Assembly: GCA_027946555.1 (NCBI GenBank)
Contig: JAPEVC010000143.1
Coordinates: 1-64,000 of the forward strand
Source: Gnomoniopsis sp. IMI 355080
Lineage: Eukaryota; Ascomycota; Sordariomycetes; Diaporthales; Gnomoniaceae
DNA: 64,000 nt
Reading direction: 5' to 3'
Shown: piece by piece, positions 35,568 to 52,146 of the stretch
Position numbering within the stretch: the stretch's first letter is position 1
How the letters are laid out: the number at the start of each line of letters is the position of its first letter
The notes under the pieces: generated by a model
What the model was told of the DNA's origin: nothing
Database searches by the model: none
What the model saw: the letters and a program-made list of their open reading frames with translations, nothing else
Made by a program: the position numbers and the translations under genes

Positions 35568-38500
35568 ATGTCGATCCCTCGCAATCGCAGCAGCGCACAA
35601 GAGCTTGTTCGCCAAATCGCTAAAGATCATGGGTATCTCGGCGAGGAGAAATTGAGCAGCATCGAGCCAGTTCTCCGGCGTGAGATCGAAGAGGCCTTTA
35701 TGAGAAAGGATCTGTTGATTGGTGATACTGTAATCACGTAAGTGAAACTGGTTACAACCTGACAATATATCATTTATCACGGAGCCATAATTGAGAAACT
35801 CTCCTAGATTGGCAAAGAATTTATATACTAGCAAGGCCCGCTTTGTGTTTGAGCTGCTCCAGAATGCCGACGACAACAACTATACCAAAGCCAGGGCAGA
35901 GGGCGACCTGCCTTACGTCTCATTCAGCATATACCCCCATCAGATTGTGCTTGAATGCAACGAGGATGGCTTCACTGCCGAGAACCTTGCGGCAATTTGC
36001 GCTGTCGGTAAAAGCTCCAAGAAAGGAGTTCAAGGATACATTGGCGAAAAAGGTATCGGCTTCAAGTCGGTTTTCATGGCAGCTTGGAAAGTCCATATTC
36101 AGTCAGGTGCTTTTTCCTTCTCCTTCCGTCACAAGACCGGACAATCCGGCATGGGCATGATATCACCAATCTGGGAAGACACCAACGAAGAGTTGCCGTC
36201 GCCAATGACGAAGATCATCCTACACCTTCATGAGACCGGAGACGAGACGATGCTGGCCAAGGCACGTGAAACCATCCAGGAACAGTTCGAAGAGCTCCAG
36301 GCAACGGTTCTTTTATTTATGAAGAACCTAAGGAAGATTCATGTCAAGTTCCACAATGATCACGGGCACCTCATGTCTTCGACTAGTCTGTCAATCAATC
36401 GTCCCCAACCCAACCGTGCGGTCCTCAAGAAGAACGTAGTGACAGGTGACTCAGCCGAGGAGTCTACCAAGTTCTTCCACGTTACGACCTACCAGGCGAC
36501 GAATCTCCCTAAGAACGAGAACCGGACGTACTCGCAGGCCGAAGAAGCATCTCGTTTGTTCTCTAGCTCTCAAATCACCCTGGCCTTCCCCCTCTCAGAG
36601 TCTCAGACCCCCATCATCGCCCCACAAGATTTGTTCGTCTTTCTGCCGGTGCGCGCAGTCGGATTCAATTTCTTGATCCAAGCAGACTTTGTGACCGATG
36701 CAAGCCGACAAGATATTGTCAAAGATTCCCTGCGCAATATCAGCCTTATCGACAACATCGCCCACGCGTTTGTGACGGCAATTTCACAATTCTGCGACCA
36801 TAGCAAGCTGCGCTACCAGTGGATGAGATACCTGCCGGACAAGAATGGCAAAAATTGGCAAGGTCTATGGGCATCATTGGTCAATAGTATCGCAGATATC
36901 TTGAGCCGGACGCCCGTTCTATATGGGCGGAAAAGACCTGGCCTTCGGCGGATCAGTGATATGCGTAGACTTTGTCCCGATTGTGTTGATGAGGATGGAG
37001 AGCCGTTGCTCGACGACGGCGATCCTGAACAAATCATTTCAAAGTACTACAGCAGTGCCGATCTGGGAATTCTGAAAAGATACGGACTGCTTAATGCATC
37101 CATAGAGCTGTTAGTCATTTGGCTGCGAAGAGATTTGCAGAGAGGCGTGCAATATCGAATGCGGCAACCCGGAATGTCTGAGGATTGGCACACACGAGTT
37201 GCGATGTTGTTCAGCCTTCCGTTTCAACGTGGATGGTCTCAATCAATGGCAGAAGTGAGAGCCTTGGACCTCTTGCCTCTTGAGAACGGTACTTGGGTCT
37301 CCGCAGCTTCCGGGGACGTGTATTTTGCACAGGTTGATGGGCTAGACATCCCATTGGATTTGGGTCTCCGCCTCATCTCGAAGAGCGTGACAAATGCGAC
37401 TCGACAAACATTCTTCCGGCATCTGGGCGCTCAGATGTCTTCCGCAAGCTTTGTGCGACAGAAGATCCTGCAAAAATACTCTTCTGGATTTCATGGATCT
37501 TTCAAAAACTCTCTGGACCACTTGCGATTTCTCTATCTCACTGAAGCATCCAGAGACGACGACGACAACGAGTTGAATTACTCAAGTCTGACGGTAGAGG
37601 ATAGTAAGGGAAATTTTTGCCAACCAAGCGAAAAGTATATATATCTTGTCGATCGCTCTCCATATGGGGCCTGGGAACTGTTCAGGAAGACGGACACTGG
37701 CTCAAATCCCGGAGATGGCGCACCTGGATTCCCAGATGTCAGATTTGTCAACGAGAAGTATTTCGAGAATATTCCCTCGAGACCGTCAGAACACCAAGTA
37801 TCATGGAAGGAGTGGTTTCACCGCGAGCTTGATGTAGAACGCATTGTCACGTTCCACAATATGCCGAATGGGAGTCTGCGTTCGAGCGTCGTATACCTCC
37901 AGACACATCGGCCAGAAAAGTTCCTTGGGGCACTACGTATTTGGGCTGATCGGAACCCTGCCTTTTTTCAAGATTTGGTCACCAGTCTGCGGAAGACCGA
38001 AGTTCTGTGTCGAGGAAATCGCAAAGTCCAGCTGCAGGATACCTATTGCATGACCCGGGAGTTGGAGCAGCGTGTCAAGCTTTTTGTTCAACCTAAGGCT
38101 TTCTTTCCTTGGCTTTGGATGGACGAGCATGCGACACCTGAAGCGATTCCAACTGCGTGGGTGTCGTTTCTGACCAAGCTTGAGGTCATATATCCCTCTT
38201 CCGACCTCCATTTTGCTCTCGATATGCTGAGGTACTCCTTGAGTGCTTTCCCAGACCCGGTACCTGACACAAGCAGACAGCAGTTATTCCGACTGTACGA
38301 CCATATACAGGCTAAATATCGAGAAGATTCTACAAAGGATAATCTTGACAAGATCAGGTGAGCTTGATTACCCCGTTCGACAACAGATTGAGACATTCTG
38401 ACGACTTCAGGACACTATTCACGGAAGAGAGATGCATATATATACCTATGCCCGAGGGAAAGAGCTTAAAGTTGGCCAGACGTAGCGAATGCGTTTGGGG

Positions 38501-40957
38501 TGCTTGTCAGGAAATGCGGTCCAAATTCTCGCTCGAGCGCCTTTATTCGTCATCCTTCAAGGAAGATATATCGACTATCTCCCACACTGCCCATTTCTTC
38601 AAGGAAACTTTGGGAATTAATGATTGTACATGGGAAGACTACATTGAAGAACTCAAAGGGTTGAAGGCTTCAGCTTGCAGCGACAGTGATGTGATTACGG
38701 GCATTTACAAAGCTCTCGACAATCTTTCGCAGAGCATAATCACTGTCGACATGTTCGTGTAAGCAGACCCAGAAACATCTAAAGGCGCTGAAGCCGATTT
38801 ACTAATTGCTTTGGTCAGTGATACTTTCGAGGACGATGCGCTCATTTACGCTCCATCAGAGAACGGTCCAGCTTGGCACAAGACTTCGCAGTGTGTATGG
38901 TCCAGTGCAGCCAGAGTTCGGGGCAGAGTCTCCCTCAATGACGACTATGAAGATTTGGAAGAACTGTTCGTCGAGTACCTTGGTGTGAAGCGAGTCAACT
39001 TGGAAATGGCAATCGATGAACTGAAGGAGGTTGGCAGCAAAGCATCCGCCTCAGTCGAAGAACTACGCGAATCTATCTGGACAGTCAGCTCATTGCTCGC
39101 AGAGACTACCACCCCCCCAGAGTCCGAAACCATTGTGAAGCATCGCATTTTCCCAATCAAGCATCCCAGCGGTTCCATCACGCTTGCTTCGATCGCAACG
39201 TCGTTCTTTGTCGTGGATCGTGAACCTTTAAGGGAATCCTTCAGGACCAAGGTGAAGTTACTGGACTTCACACTGAATGAAGTGGTGCAGCTTCGGCCAT
39301 TCGTTGAATGGACAGGTCTGGAGAAGTTGTATCTTTCCAACTGCGTCAAAGAGATCACCTCACAAAGAGGACCCGCAGACATTGTGCCAAATCCCGACCG
39401 CCAGGTTCGTAACAGGGCATATGCCATTCTCAGGTGAGTTGAATCGTTGTTAACTCGTTCACATTTCACTGAACATGTCAACAGGCTTGCCTCCCACTTC
39501 AGGAGCCCACGTGTGAGACTAACACGGGACCTGTCGACATTTTACGACAAGCTCAGGAAAATGCAGACCTACGAGACAGATTGTATCGTCTCAGAGCTCC
39601 ATTTGAGCCAAGATGGCACTCCCTACTCTGTTGAGCGCGAGACTACCAGTCTACATATAGACGAAAGTCAGGCCGGTATCAAAATCTACATCCCACGAGG
39701 AGAAGATGACCAGCAATATGCCTTCACTAAATTACTCCCGGAAAAAATATTCAAGTGGATAATGACGGATCCCACTACTCAAATTCGTGAAAACATCAGC
39801 GAGCCAGGGCTCAGCGCAACGAAAGACGTCTTTAGCACGAGTCGCTCAAGGATAGAATTGGCGATGGAAGATAACGGTATAGCCGTCATCAATATCGACA
39901 ATCTTGATGAGGTACTCCCGGGTGAGCCGGCATTGCCCACGATCCCCGCGAGAGACCGTGAGGAAAGAAACAGAGAAGAAGGTGACCGGTCATCAATTGC
40001 TCCGAGGGACTCTGAGGACAGCGACCTGAATGTGTATGCAACCCCTACCACAAGCATGAGCTTGTCACCCGTTTCAAGAACGTCTTCCCAGATCCCGCCA
40101 TCGAGACAACTATTCGCGGCATCGTTGCCATTTCGAGGATTGGGTCCGCAACGCGATGGGCCCGACGATCGCTATATAGCTCTTCTTGGGAAGGTAATTG
40201 CGGCAGCGAGAAGTATGGCCAGAGACCAGAACGTATTGGGAACGAACAGTTTGCGACCAGGCCCGCCCGGTGTTAACTATGAGCCGGATTATTTCGGTCA
40301 AGCTGCAAATAAAATCGAACGGGACTGCATGATTGGCGCAGCAGGCGAGCTTTTCGTAGGCCCTCAAACTGACAATCTCGTTTATTTATCAGGCTAACAA
40401 CTCGTCCAGGTCTTTGAAATATTGAGCAACTTGCCTCAACCCCTGCCAAACTTTTCTCGAGGCAATTGGCAGAGCACTATAAGGAAATTCGTGACGATTC
40501 ATCCCGAATATACAAACATGGCTCCATGGGCGGGAAGGGAAACCTCGGACATCACGTATGCTGACAGCGAAGGAGTCTTGACGAATCATTTCGTTGAGAC
40601 AGGCGTCCTACCCCGCGGTGTGTGGGCAGGCAAGAGGCCGAAGTACTTCATTGAAGTTAAAGCAACGACCTCGCTTTGCAATACGCCGTTCTATATGAGC
40701 AAAGCACAATATCGGAGAGTTGGTCGCCTTGATTCATGCTATAGACCCGGACATTCGCTGACTAAGTCTTGCAGATGCAGGAGGCTGTTGCAAGTCCTGA
40801 AAATGACACAACCCTATATGTTGTCTTCCGAGTGTATCATCTTGGACGGGACGATGTGGCCCTTAGGATCTATATGGATCCGGAGAAGTTGAGACTGGAC
40901 GAGCAGTTGGACTTCACGGCTGAAACATGGTCGGTTGTACCCAGAAATGACACATGA
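35568..40957 (+). CDS. Sacsin/Hsp90-like ATPase with C-terminal DUF3883 (NO VEIN-like) domain
   Basis: Seven exons (35568-35737, 35808-38357, 38411-38758, 38819-39433, 39485-40355, 40410-40718, 40775-40957) keep frame exactly and give 1,681 residues. The GHKL ATPase motifs lie near the N terminus: FVFELLQNADDNNY (N box, about 66-80), LECNEDGF (D-x-G, about 107) and GYIGEKGIGFKSVF (glycine box, about 138-150). The long middle part is unassigned. The last ~170 residues form a DUF3883 domain, IGAAGELFVFEIL then YFIEVKATTSLC and FYMSKAQYRR, with an acidic/Lys IEVK core like PD-(D/E)XK nuclease folds. Family knowledge: this architecture matches plant NO VEIN-type proteins and large fungal homologues; the DUF3883 domain also occurs in bacterial defence-associated proteins. 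ATP-driven chaperone or defence activity is inference. Confidence 0.85.
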
Positions 40958-43048
40958 GGCTTGTGTTTATATTGTTTGCTCCGATGCTTATAATATAGAG
41001 GCATTGGATCCTGCTTTCAAAGTTACCTTGTGTGTCTCGGTTCTCTCTCCTCGCACAAGACATAATGGCTTCTTTGTCTTGTTCGACCATGATGTCGTGA
41101 AGTTGGTTGGCGATCCACCCGTTTCCTTGTATTGAGTATTAGTCAACATAAATGATCATTTCGACAAAGTAGGACAGTCTTGCCAGATATCAAGAACGCC
41201 TCCGAGTGCACTGATCCGGAGCCCATCTTGTTGTTTCAGGTGCTTTCGCTCTTGACTCGTATATATGCACAGATAGATGTATCCGGTCCCTGGATATAAT
41301 GATAGACGCTCGAAGCCCCAGCGCGAGACAAGACAATAATACCGATCAGTGTTGTAGAAAGACGACTTGCTGTTTCAGCTAATCTCATTTCTGTCTGTGT
41401 CGAGATATGCTATTGTGCAGTATCACAACACACTTCAATAAGGTTTTTTTTTTCAAAGCAAAGATTCGAGCTGGCCCTTTTTCGACTCCTACGGCGGCTG
41501 GATCAACTGACGTCGGTCCGAGTTGATGGTTCCAGTCAGGTTCTTTGTTTACCGACGGCATCGCCCGGACGCCGCAGCCGCAGGTGGCGTCTAGCAGCCG
41601 TTTCTTTACCTATCAAGATGTTTCGACCTACGTTATAAAGCATGTTTCTAGACCAACAGGCCACGAACTTACGGGTGCCTGGGCAAATGCAGGGCTGAAT
41701 TCTTCGCGGATGCTTACGAAGTGAAGTCCCCCGTAACTCTGGCTGACTCCGCTTGACTCGGTACTATTTTCAGCCTTTCCGGATTCAGCCCTACGGAAAA
41801 CTCCTGCAAGATTCACCAGGCATTCTTCCCGCCCTCCGTCCAGGCTCAAGTGCTACCTAGTAGTTGGTAGCGTGGGGTCTGGTACGGTGTAGTTCGCGGT
41901 CATATGGGATCCCGGCGAGGTGGGTCAGGACTCGAGCAAGGGTGCAGAATATCCATCTTCTCTCAAATCTTCCAATGGTCAACCGCTAAGCATCTCGCAG
42001 TGCAACCAGCAAAGACAGTCCTTTCTCAGAGCGTTTGGAATTAGTTTGGCTTTTTCGGACGGCAGCATTTCGCCTCGTATCTTTACAGCACCAGGAGGTG
42101 TTTGGAACGCAATACGACTGGGGCATGATCTAGACTGCGACGGGGTATTGATGAAATTGCCATGAGGGTCCCAGCTTCCATACAGCCTATCGCGGTGGTT
42201 GGGCATGCCAACGCCGTGCAAAATGCTCCTTCAGTCTAACACGAGTCTTTGTTTCTATTTCCTGCTGCATGGACATGCGATGCGCGCTCCCTATACGCCG
42301 TCTCGCTGTTCGGGTATATAGTAAAGTACATGACATACGATCAATGTTCAACCTCCTTCCCAGCGCCCCAACTGCAGCCAGCATTTTGCATGCGAAAGAA
42401 TTCTATTCATGTCGTGGATGAGTTGAAAAGCAGGCACCACTTCCTCCGGTCGAATGATGAGTTGTCGTCGAATATGCTGTCGTCTATGATGCGTTTCCTC
42501 GAAAAGTCGACGTGGTACAGAGTGATCGCCCGCCTTCTGATCCTGCTCATCATCGCCGCCTATTGTCTTCAGAGTTTCTTTCTACCATACTGTACCGTCC
42601 AGGGTAAAAGTCCAATCGCATATCCACCATTGCCTTCATGAAGATCTGACTGGTCATCCTCACGAGAGAGCGAAGACAATCTCCATGGGAAGCAAAAACA
42701 GCCGTCTCGGACCGTCTTCCAGTGGACCATCATTCACGCCATGCCACGCGATCACCGAGTACCAATTCAAGCATTCCACCGCTTCTATAGCTTCAGCAGA
42801 TTCTCAGCATCTTCTTGCTTGTCCTAATCACTGTCACCATCTTGGGAATTGTCCCAATTTTCACATCGCGATTTGCTGCAGCAAAGTGCCGTCGCTTCTG
42901 TCGTCTGTTCAACCTCAGAGTCCCTCTGATGCTCCACCCTGACCTCCAAGAGAATAGAATTCATCGCCTCTGAAGTCGAACCGTCTCTTCCATAAACGCA
43001 ATCGCCTCAGCCCCCCCGTCTTTGCCTCCCTACGCCGTACGTGCCTTC
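40958..43048. other. Intergenic; possible small membrane protein at 42.2-42.96 kb
   Basis: No convincing gene from 40958 to 42200. From 42.42 to 42.96 kb two hydrophobic coding-like segments occur on the plus strand. The first is WYRVIARLLILLIIAAYCLQ (about 42514). The second is SIFLLVLITVTILGIVPIF (about 42808), followed by a basic RFAAAKCRRFCRLF tail. They could be exons of one small two-helix protein joined by an intron starting at GTAAAAGTCC (about 42604), but the frame needs an extra splice and I did not call a CDS. Confidence 0.35.
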
Positions 43049-46000
43049 TCAGCGGGCACTTTTCTCGTACGCGTAACCACCTCGGCCTCCGTATCTTCGC
43101 TCCCCGGCTCCGTACGTGGGCCCATCAAGGTTATTATTTCTAAGAGCCTGCTCCGTGCGTGCCTCCAAAGCGCGCACCTGTCTCAAGCGCAGCTCTTCCG
43201 CACGAGCTTCGCTGTCGAGCACATGAATCACCTGATCGACAAACTCCGCCACCGCGGCCGCAGAGCCGTCATCCTTGGGGGCCATCCTGGCACTGCCGCG
43301 CCTGGTGTAGACCAGGAGATTGTCAAAGGCAATGCTAAGCCTCTGGTCTAGCATCTTGCGGAACCGCTGCAGCGCTTGCGAAACGTCCCGCGTATCGGGC
43401 AACTGCTGCTGCTGCTGCTGCCACGCGTCGTCGTTCTCGGACAGCCCATCGGCCTGCTCGTTGCCAGGCTCCCGGGGGGCATCGGAAATGCGCAGCGGCA
43501 GAAATTCATTCAGGTGCAGGGCAGCCCGCTCACCGTGCCCATACGTCGCCAGCGAACGACCAAAGAGTGCGGCCGTGAGGTTATTGACGGCGGTGACGTG
43601 TCGTATAAAGTACGCATTATCGATCACTGCCAACTCACCGAACGCCACACACTGGATGCTCTCATCGGCTCGAGCTTCCGATGCGTGGAGAACGCAAGAT
43701 GAAGCCGCGCTCGCGGTGGGACGGTCGCCAAGACAGTACTTCATCTTCTTTGCCGCAATCTTGCGGCGGCCGATGTTGCTTTGTAGACCCGCCACTAACA
43801 CAGCCTTGATAACGTTTGTATTGTGCGAGTTGACATTGAGAGCCTTGCCGCCAATTCGCTGATCCGTCTCCATAGCAAGTTGTTTCTGCAACAACCCATT
43901 TTTGGTGAGGGTATCCTGCAAAGCGGCAGCAGCCTGTTTGATCCTTTCGAAAACAACCAGGCGGAGGTCCTTCCTCGCAGCTTCGTCGGCTGGCGAGAGA
44001 CTGTTCCGCAAGTAGCAAAACGCGTTGTAGGTGGCGATGAGATCGCTTCGTGAGTGCTGGGCAAATTTGATTTTGCTTCTCGGAAGACCGTACGTATCGG
44101 CCCACAGATCTTGGTGCTCAATCGCGGCCCCAGCAATGATGATCGGATCGAGACATTTGAAGATGATGCCCATGACGATCATCTTGGCCAGGCTCGGATG
44201 AACTGGGATCGAGGACAGTAGTCGGCCGAGAGACGTGATTTCGTGCTCTGGCGTAAGAGCTCCAATATCAACCAGTGACTTCATGGCCTTTTTCACGCTG
44301 GAATTCGTCGGTGGATCAATAGCCGCTGCAAGAAACTTCGCTACGTCGACTTCCTTTGTGCTGGCTTTGACAGACAAGCAAACCGACTGCAAATCTGCGC
44401 GCTTCAATTCCGGCACTCCGGATGGTGGCATGGCATCACGCCTGACCTTGCTGTACATGGCTAGGTATGTGCCTGTCTGGACTCGCCCAGCCCTTCCTGC
44501 CCGTTGCTTCGCACTGGAGCCGTTGATCCAGCATTTTCGCAAGCTCGAGGCCTGCGTTGCCTGGTCATAGTGCGACTCGCGGGCTTGTCCGGAATCGATA
44601 ACATAGGTAACTTCCGGAATCGTCACGGACGTCTCAGCCACCGGCGATGAGAGAATGATCTTGCGAACCCCATGAGGCACTGGCTGGAATACGTCACTCT
44701 GAGATTTATGAAGACTCGAGTGCAGCTTGAACAATCTGTACCTGTTGGCATAATTAAAGTTGACTCCAATACTCCCGCTTCTTAGTACATCTTCCACTTT
44801 GTTGATCTCGTTGAGTCCCGGAAGAAAGACTAGTATGGCACCCGTTTCGGTCGTAGACACAACGCGAGCAATCGTTTCAGCGATCAGACCGATGGGAGTG
44901 ATGGGTTCATCTAATGTATCCCCATCTTTCTCCCGCTTCTTGCCTTTCGCCTGTGTTGTGGTCGTATTACCAATGGCCGCGTTTAGTTCTTGTTCCATGT
45001 AATTCAGAGACGATTTGTATTCCGCGGTAGTCCGAAACACGCCGAGCTGACTGAGAGACCTGTCATTGCTGGCGCGCATGTTGGCCTCGACAACGTCATG
45101 TAGATAGATTTCGCGAACAGGAAATGTTCTTCCAGGTACCGACAATGAGGGCGCGGGTATAAGCACACCATGGTCGCCGACGTTCTTGAAGTAATGCACA
45201 AATACCTCCTCGTTCAAGGTGGCACTCATAATCAAGATCCTCGGGACTTTCAACCCACGCTTCAAACGGGCAGAAACAGCTTGTTTCAACACTGCTAGCG
45301 TGAAATCGAGCACCATACTTCGCTCATGGACCTCGTCGAGGATCAAGTGAGAAACATTGTCGAGAATAAGATCGGGCTCGTTCTGTAGCTGCTGGAGGAA
45401 AATGCCGGTGGTGCAGTAGGTGATGCTTCCATCTCTGGGTTGCGGAATCTTCACGTTGTTGCGAGTGTGGTGACCGACGCGGTCTCTCAACTTCTCTCCC
45501 AGCTCATCAGCCACGCGATTAGCCACTGAGGTCGCTGCAATCACTCGCGGTTGGGTGCAGATGATGTTGCAGTCAGCACCACGGCCGCGGCGACACCAGT
45601 CCTCAAAAATGAGCTGAGGAACCTGTGTAGTCTTTCCGCTGCCGGTGGCACCGATCAAGGTGCTGTAGACATTGTCCTCCACCATTTGCAACAAATCGCT
45701 TCTGTATGACACTACAGGCAGTGCCATCCTTGCTTTGCGGATGTCGATCGTGTCTTCCAAATTGTTGGATTGGTATGCGGCGGCTAAATGGTTGGAATGG
45801 CGAGCTTTGGCAGGTCCCGTGAGACGAAACCATCGTCCCTGTCTCTGATTTAAGTCATTGGAACCAGCTTCTTCTCTCCTTGCAGCAGCAGCCAAGTCAG
45901 GCACGGTGCGCATCAATGTGTATGAGGCGTGCGAAATTTCAATGTCTGCTGGGGGTGCTAGACCCTTGTGTTTTGGAGGCTCCACGGGTTTGGAAGGCTT

Positions 46001-47050
46001 CACGGATTTTCCAGGCTTCGAGGCTCTGATGTAGAGTGCATCAACCTGTGTCTTGGATTTCATCACTTTTACCAAGACCCCCGCGTCTTTCGGGGGTCCA
46101 TTTTCTTTTCTCGCTTTGCTAACAACAGGTAAACGTTTCTTCGCCTTTAAAAACCTGTTCAGTAATTTTGGGCGACGGCGAGCAACATCCAGTGCTGCAT
46201 GAAGGGCAACCGCCTCCCGCGCCTCAACGTATGTAGTGCCCCATACCTCAACCTCAGTCGTCTGGCAGTGTTGTAGTCCGTACCCAACGCGGGCGCCCAG
46301 CTGTTGAGTCTTCGCACCCTCGACCGTGCTGTCTACCTTGTGAAAGACCACTTGGAGAGTGTGGCGCTGCGCAAGCCATTCGAGAAAAACTTGGGCGTCT
46401 TGTGGTGATTCGAAGGTAGACTGTTTCGCTGCATTTTGGTCGTTCGTTCGCATGTTAAGATCATAGGCTGCTTGCATAAAGGAAGCAACGGCTCTTTTGC
46501 AGGCAGCCGCCTCGGTCTGATGGATTCCACAGACACGTATGCCCTTCTCTTCCAAAGCGATGGTATACTCAAACAATCCAGTCATGGCGTTCTTTGACAG
46601 TTTGATCTTCGGCAATGCGTCCAGCCTTGCACAGTAAAGGTACACATCCAAGAGGGTCTCACGGGTCTCACGCGTATCATTGTTGCCCGTCCGTGAAATA
46701 CCTTCTGGCGCAGTTGGAAGACCCTTCGGTACAGAACCCGCCCAGGAAGGAGGCTGGTGATGGCTCTGCAGCGGCGTTGGGTCGAAGTTGCGCACAGGCT
46801 CGGCCGCAAGAGAGCTGAACGATTGACTTGTAGGCACCTTGTGCATACGAGCAGCGGCTGACCCATCTGCCTCCTCCCCACCCAGGAACCGTCCTCGTCG
46901 GTCACGCGTATTCACGCGATCATGCCTATGGGCGCTGCTGTACAAGCGAGCGTTATAGCAAAGGACCATGAACCGGAGTCGAGAGGAACACGGAACGCGT
47001 GCACGACTGACGCTGGAAAGGGACATCCCCGCCAATCTTTGCTGCATCAT
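43049..47050 (-). CDS. DExH-box RNA helicase (DHX9/DHX29/DHX30-type), probably mitochondrial
   Basis: A single exon of 1,333 residues. The N terminus is basic and Ser-rich (MMQQRLAGMSLSSVSRARVP...), compatible with mitochondrial import. A dsRNA-binding-like region occurs near residues 145-205 (LDALPKIKLSKNAMTGLFEY). Helicase motifs are all present: I GATGSGKTTQVPQL (about 465), II LILDEVHERSM (DEVH, about 568), III IMSATL (about 605) and VI QRAGRAGRVQTGTY (about 847). HA2/OB-fold regions follow (LLSSIPVHPSLAKMIVMG and later). A glutamine run (WQQQQQQ) interrupts the C-terminal region. Family knowledge: these are 3'-to-5' ATP-dependent RNA helicases acting on structured RNA or ribosomes. The mitochondrial assignment is inferred from the N terminus only. 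Confidence 0.93.
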   Translation of the reverse strand: MMQQRLAGMSLSSVSRARVPCSSRLRFMVLCYNARLYSSAHRHDRVNTRDRRGRFLGGEEADGSAAARMHKVPTSQSFSSLAAEPVRNFDPTPLQSHHQPPSWAGSVPKGLPTAPEGISRTGNNDTRETRETLLDVYLYCARLDALPKIKLSKNAMTGLFEYTIALEEKGIRVCGIHQTEAAACKRAVASFMQAAYDLNMRTNDQNAAKQSTFESPQDAQVFLEWLAQRHTLQVVFHKVDSTVEGAKTQQLGARVGYGLQHCQTTEVEVWGTTYVEAREAVALHAALDVARRRPKLLNRFLKAKKRLPVVSKARKENGPPKDAGVLVKVMKSKTQVDALYIRASKPGKSVKPSKPVEPPKHKGLAPPADIEISHASYTLMRTVPDLAAAARREEAGSNDLNQRQGRWFRLTGPAKARHSNHLAAAYQSNNLEDTIDIRKARMALPVVSYRSDLLQMVEDNVYSTLIGATGSGKTTQVPQLIFEDWCRRGRGADCNIICTQPRVIAATSVANRVADELGEKLRDRVGHHTRNNVKIPQPRDGSITYCTTGIFLQQLQNEPDLILDNVSHLILDEVHERSMVLDFTLAVLKQAVSARLKRGLKVPRILIMSATLNEEVFVHYFKNVGDHGVLIPAPSLSVPGRTFPVREIYLHDVVEANMRASNDRSLSQLGVFRTTAEYKSSLNYMEQELNAAIGNTTTTQAKGKKREKDGDTLDEPITPIGLIAETIARVVSTTETGAILVFLPGLNEINKVEDVLRSGSIGVNFNYANRYRLFKLHSSLHKSQSDVFQPVPHGVRKIILSSPVAETSVTIPEVTYVIDSGQARESHYDQATQASSLRKCWINGSSAKQRAGRAGRVQTGTYLAMYSKVRRDAMPPSGVPELKRADLQSVCLSVKASTKEVDVAKFLAAAIDPPTNSSVKKAMKSLVDIGALTPEHEITSLGRLLSSIPVHPSLAKMIVMGIIFKCLDPIIIAGAAIEHQDLWADTYGLPRSKIKFAQHSRSDLIATYNAFCYLRNSLSPADEAARKDLRLVVFERIKQAAAALQDTLTKNGLLQKQLAMETDQRIGGKALNVNSHNTNVIKAVLVAGLQSNIGRRKIAAKKMKYCLGDRPTASAASSCVLHASEARADESIQCVAFGELAVIDNAYFIRHVTAVNNLTAALFGRSLATYGHGERAALHLNEFLPLRISDAPREPGNEQADGLSENDDAWQQQQQQLPDTRDVSQALQRFRKMLDQRLSIAFDNLLVYTRRGSARMAPKDDGSAAAVAEFVDQVIHVLDSEARAEELRLRQVRALEARTEQALRNNNLDGPTYGAGERRYGGRGGYAYEKSAR

Positions 47051-47675
47051 GACATTGGGGGAAGGGCGATGGTGATGATCGCCGGGTCGTGGGAGGGAAA
47101 AAGATGTGCAGTATGCGACTGCTTGAAGGGTTTGAAGTGTAGCTCTTGGAACTCATTCATTGTGTGGGCCAAGCATTAAGCTCCTGTTGTGGTTTGGTGC
47201 GTAGCAAATCGAGAGGCCTGAGATCGTAAAAACTATTAATGTAGCGTCAAGGCAGTACATTCTGCTTGTGTTCCCAAAAAAAATTACGATTAGATACGGA
47301 ATTGCGTCAAAATTACCTCAGCAATTCCAGACCACCTCATCGTCCCAGTCCGAGATGCACCGGCAGGGGTACGGGACATACGCTGAACGCCCGGATTGTA
47401 ACCGGTCTAAGTTCACTGGAATGACATCGGCGCGAAGCATTGAGAAACAACCAACACCAACAAACACCCCCTTTTCCAAACTAGATTTGAATAGATTGAT
47501 TAATTTTTGATGAGTGAAATTCGTCTCTTTTACATTCTACTGTGAAGCAGCTAAACTAACAAAAATAACAAAAAACAAACGCATTTCAAGTAGTGCTTTG
47601 GCTTGTCGTAAATGCACTATGTCCTCGCTCATGTTCTCAAGTCAATCCACCGGTGCTGCTTCACAGTCTTGACCG
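47051..47675. other. Intergenic between helicase promoter and katG 3' end
   Basis: No gene seen. AT-rich sequence near 47480-47590 probably includes the katG terminator region. Confidence 0.5.
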
Positions 47676-52146
<4,471 letters not shown>

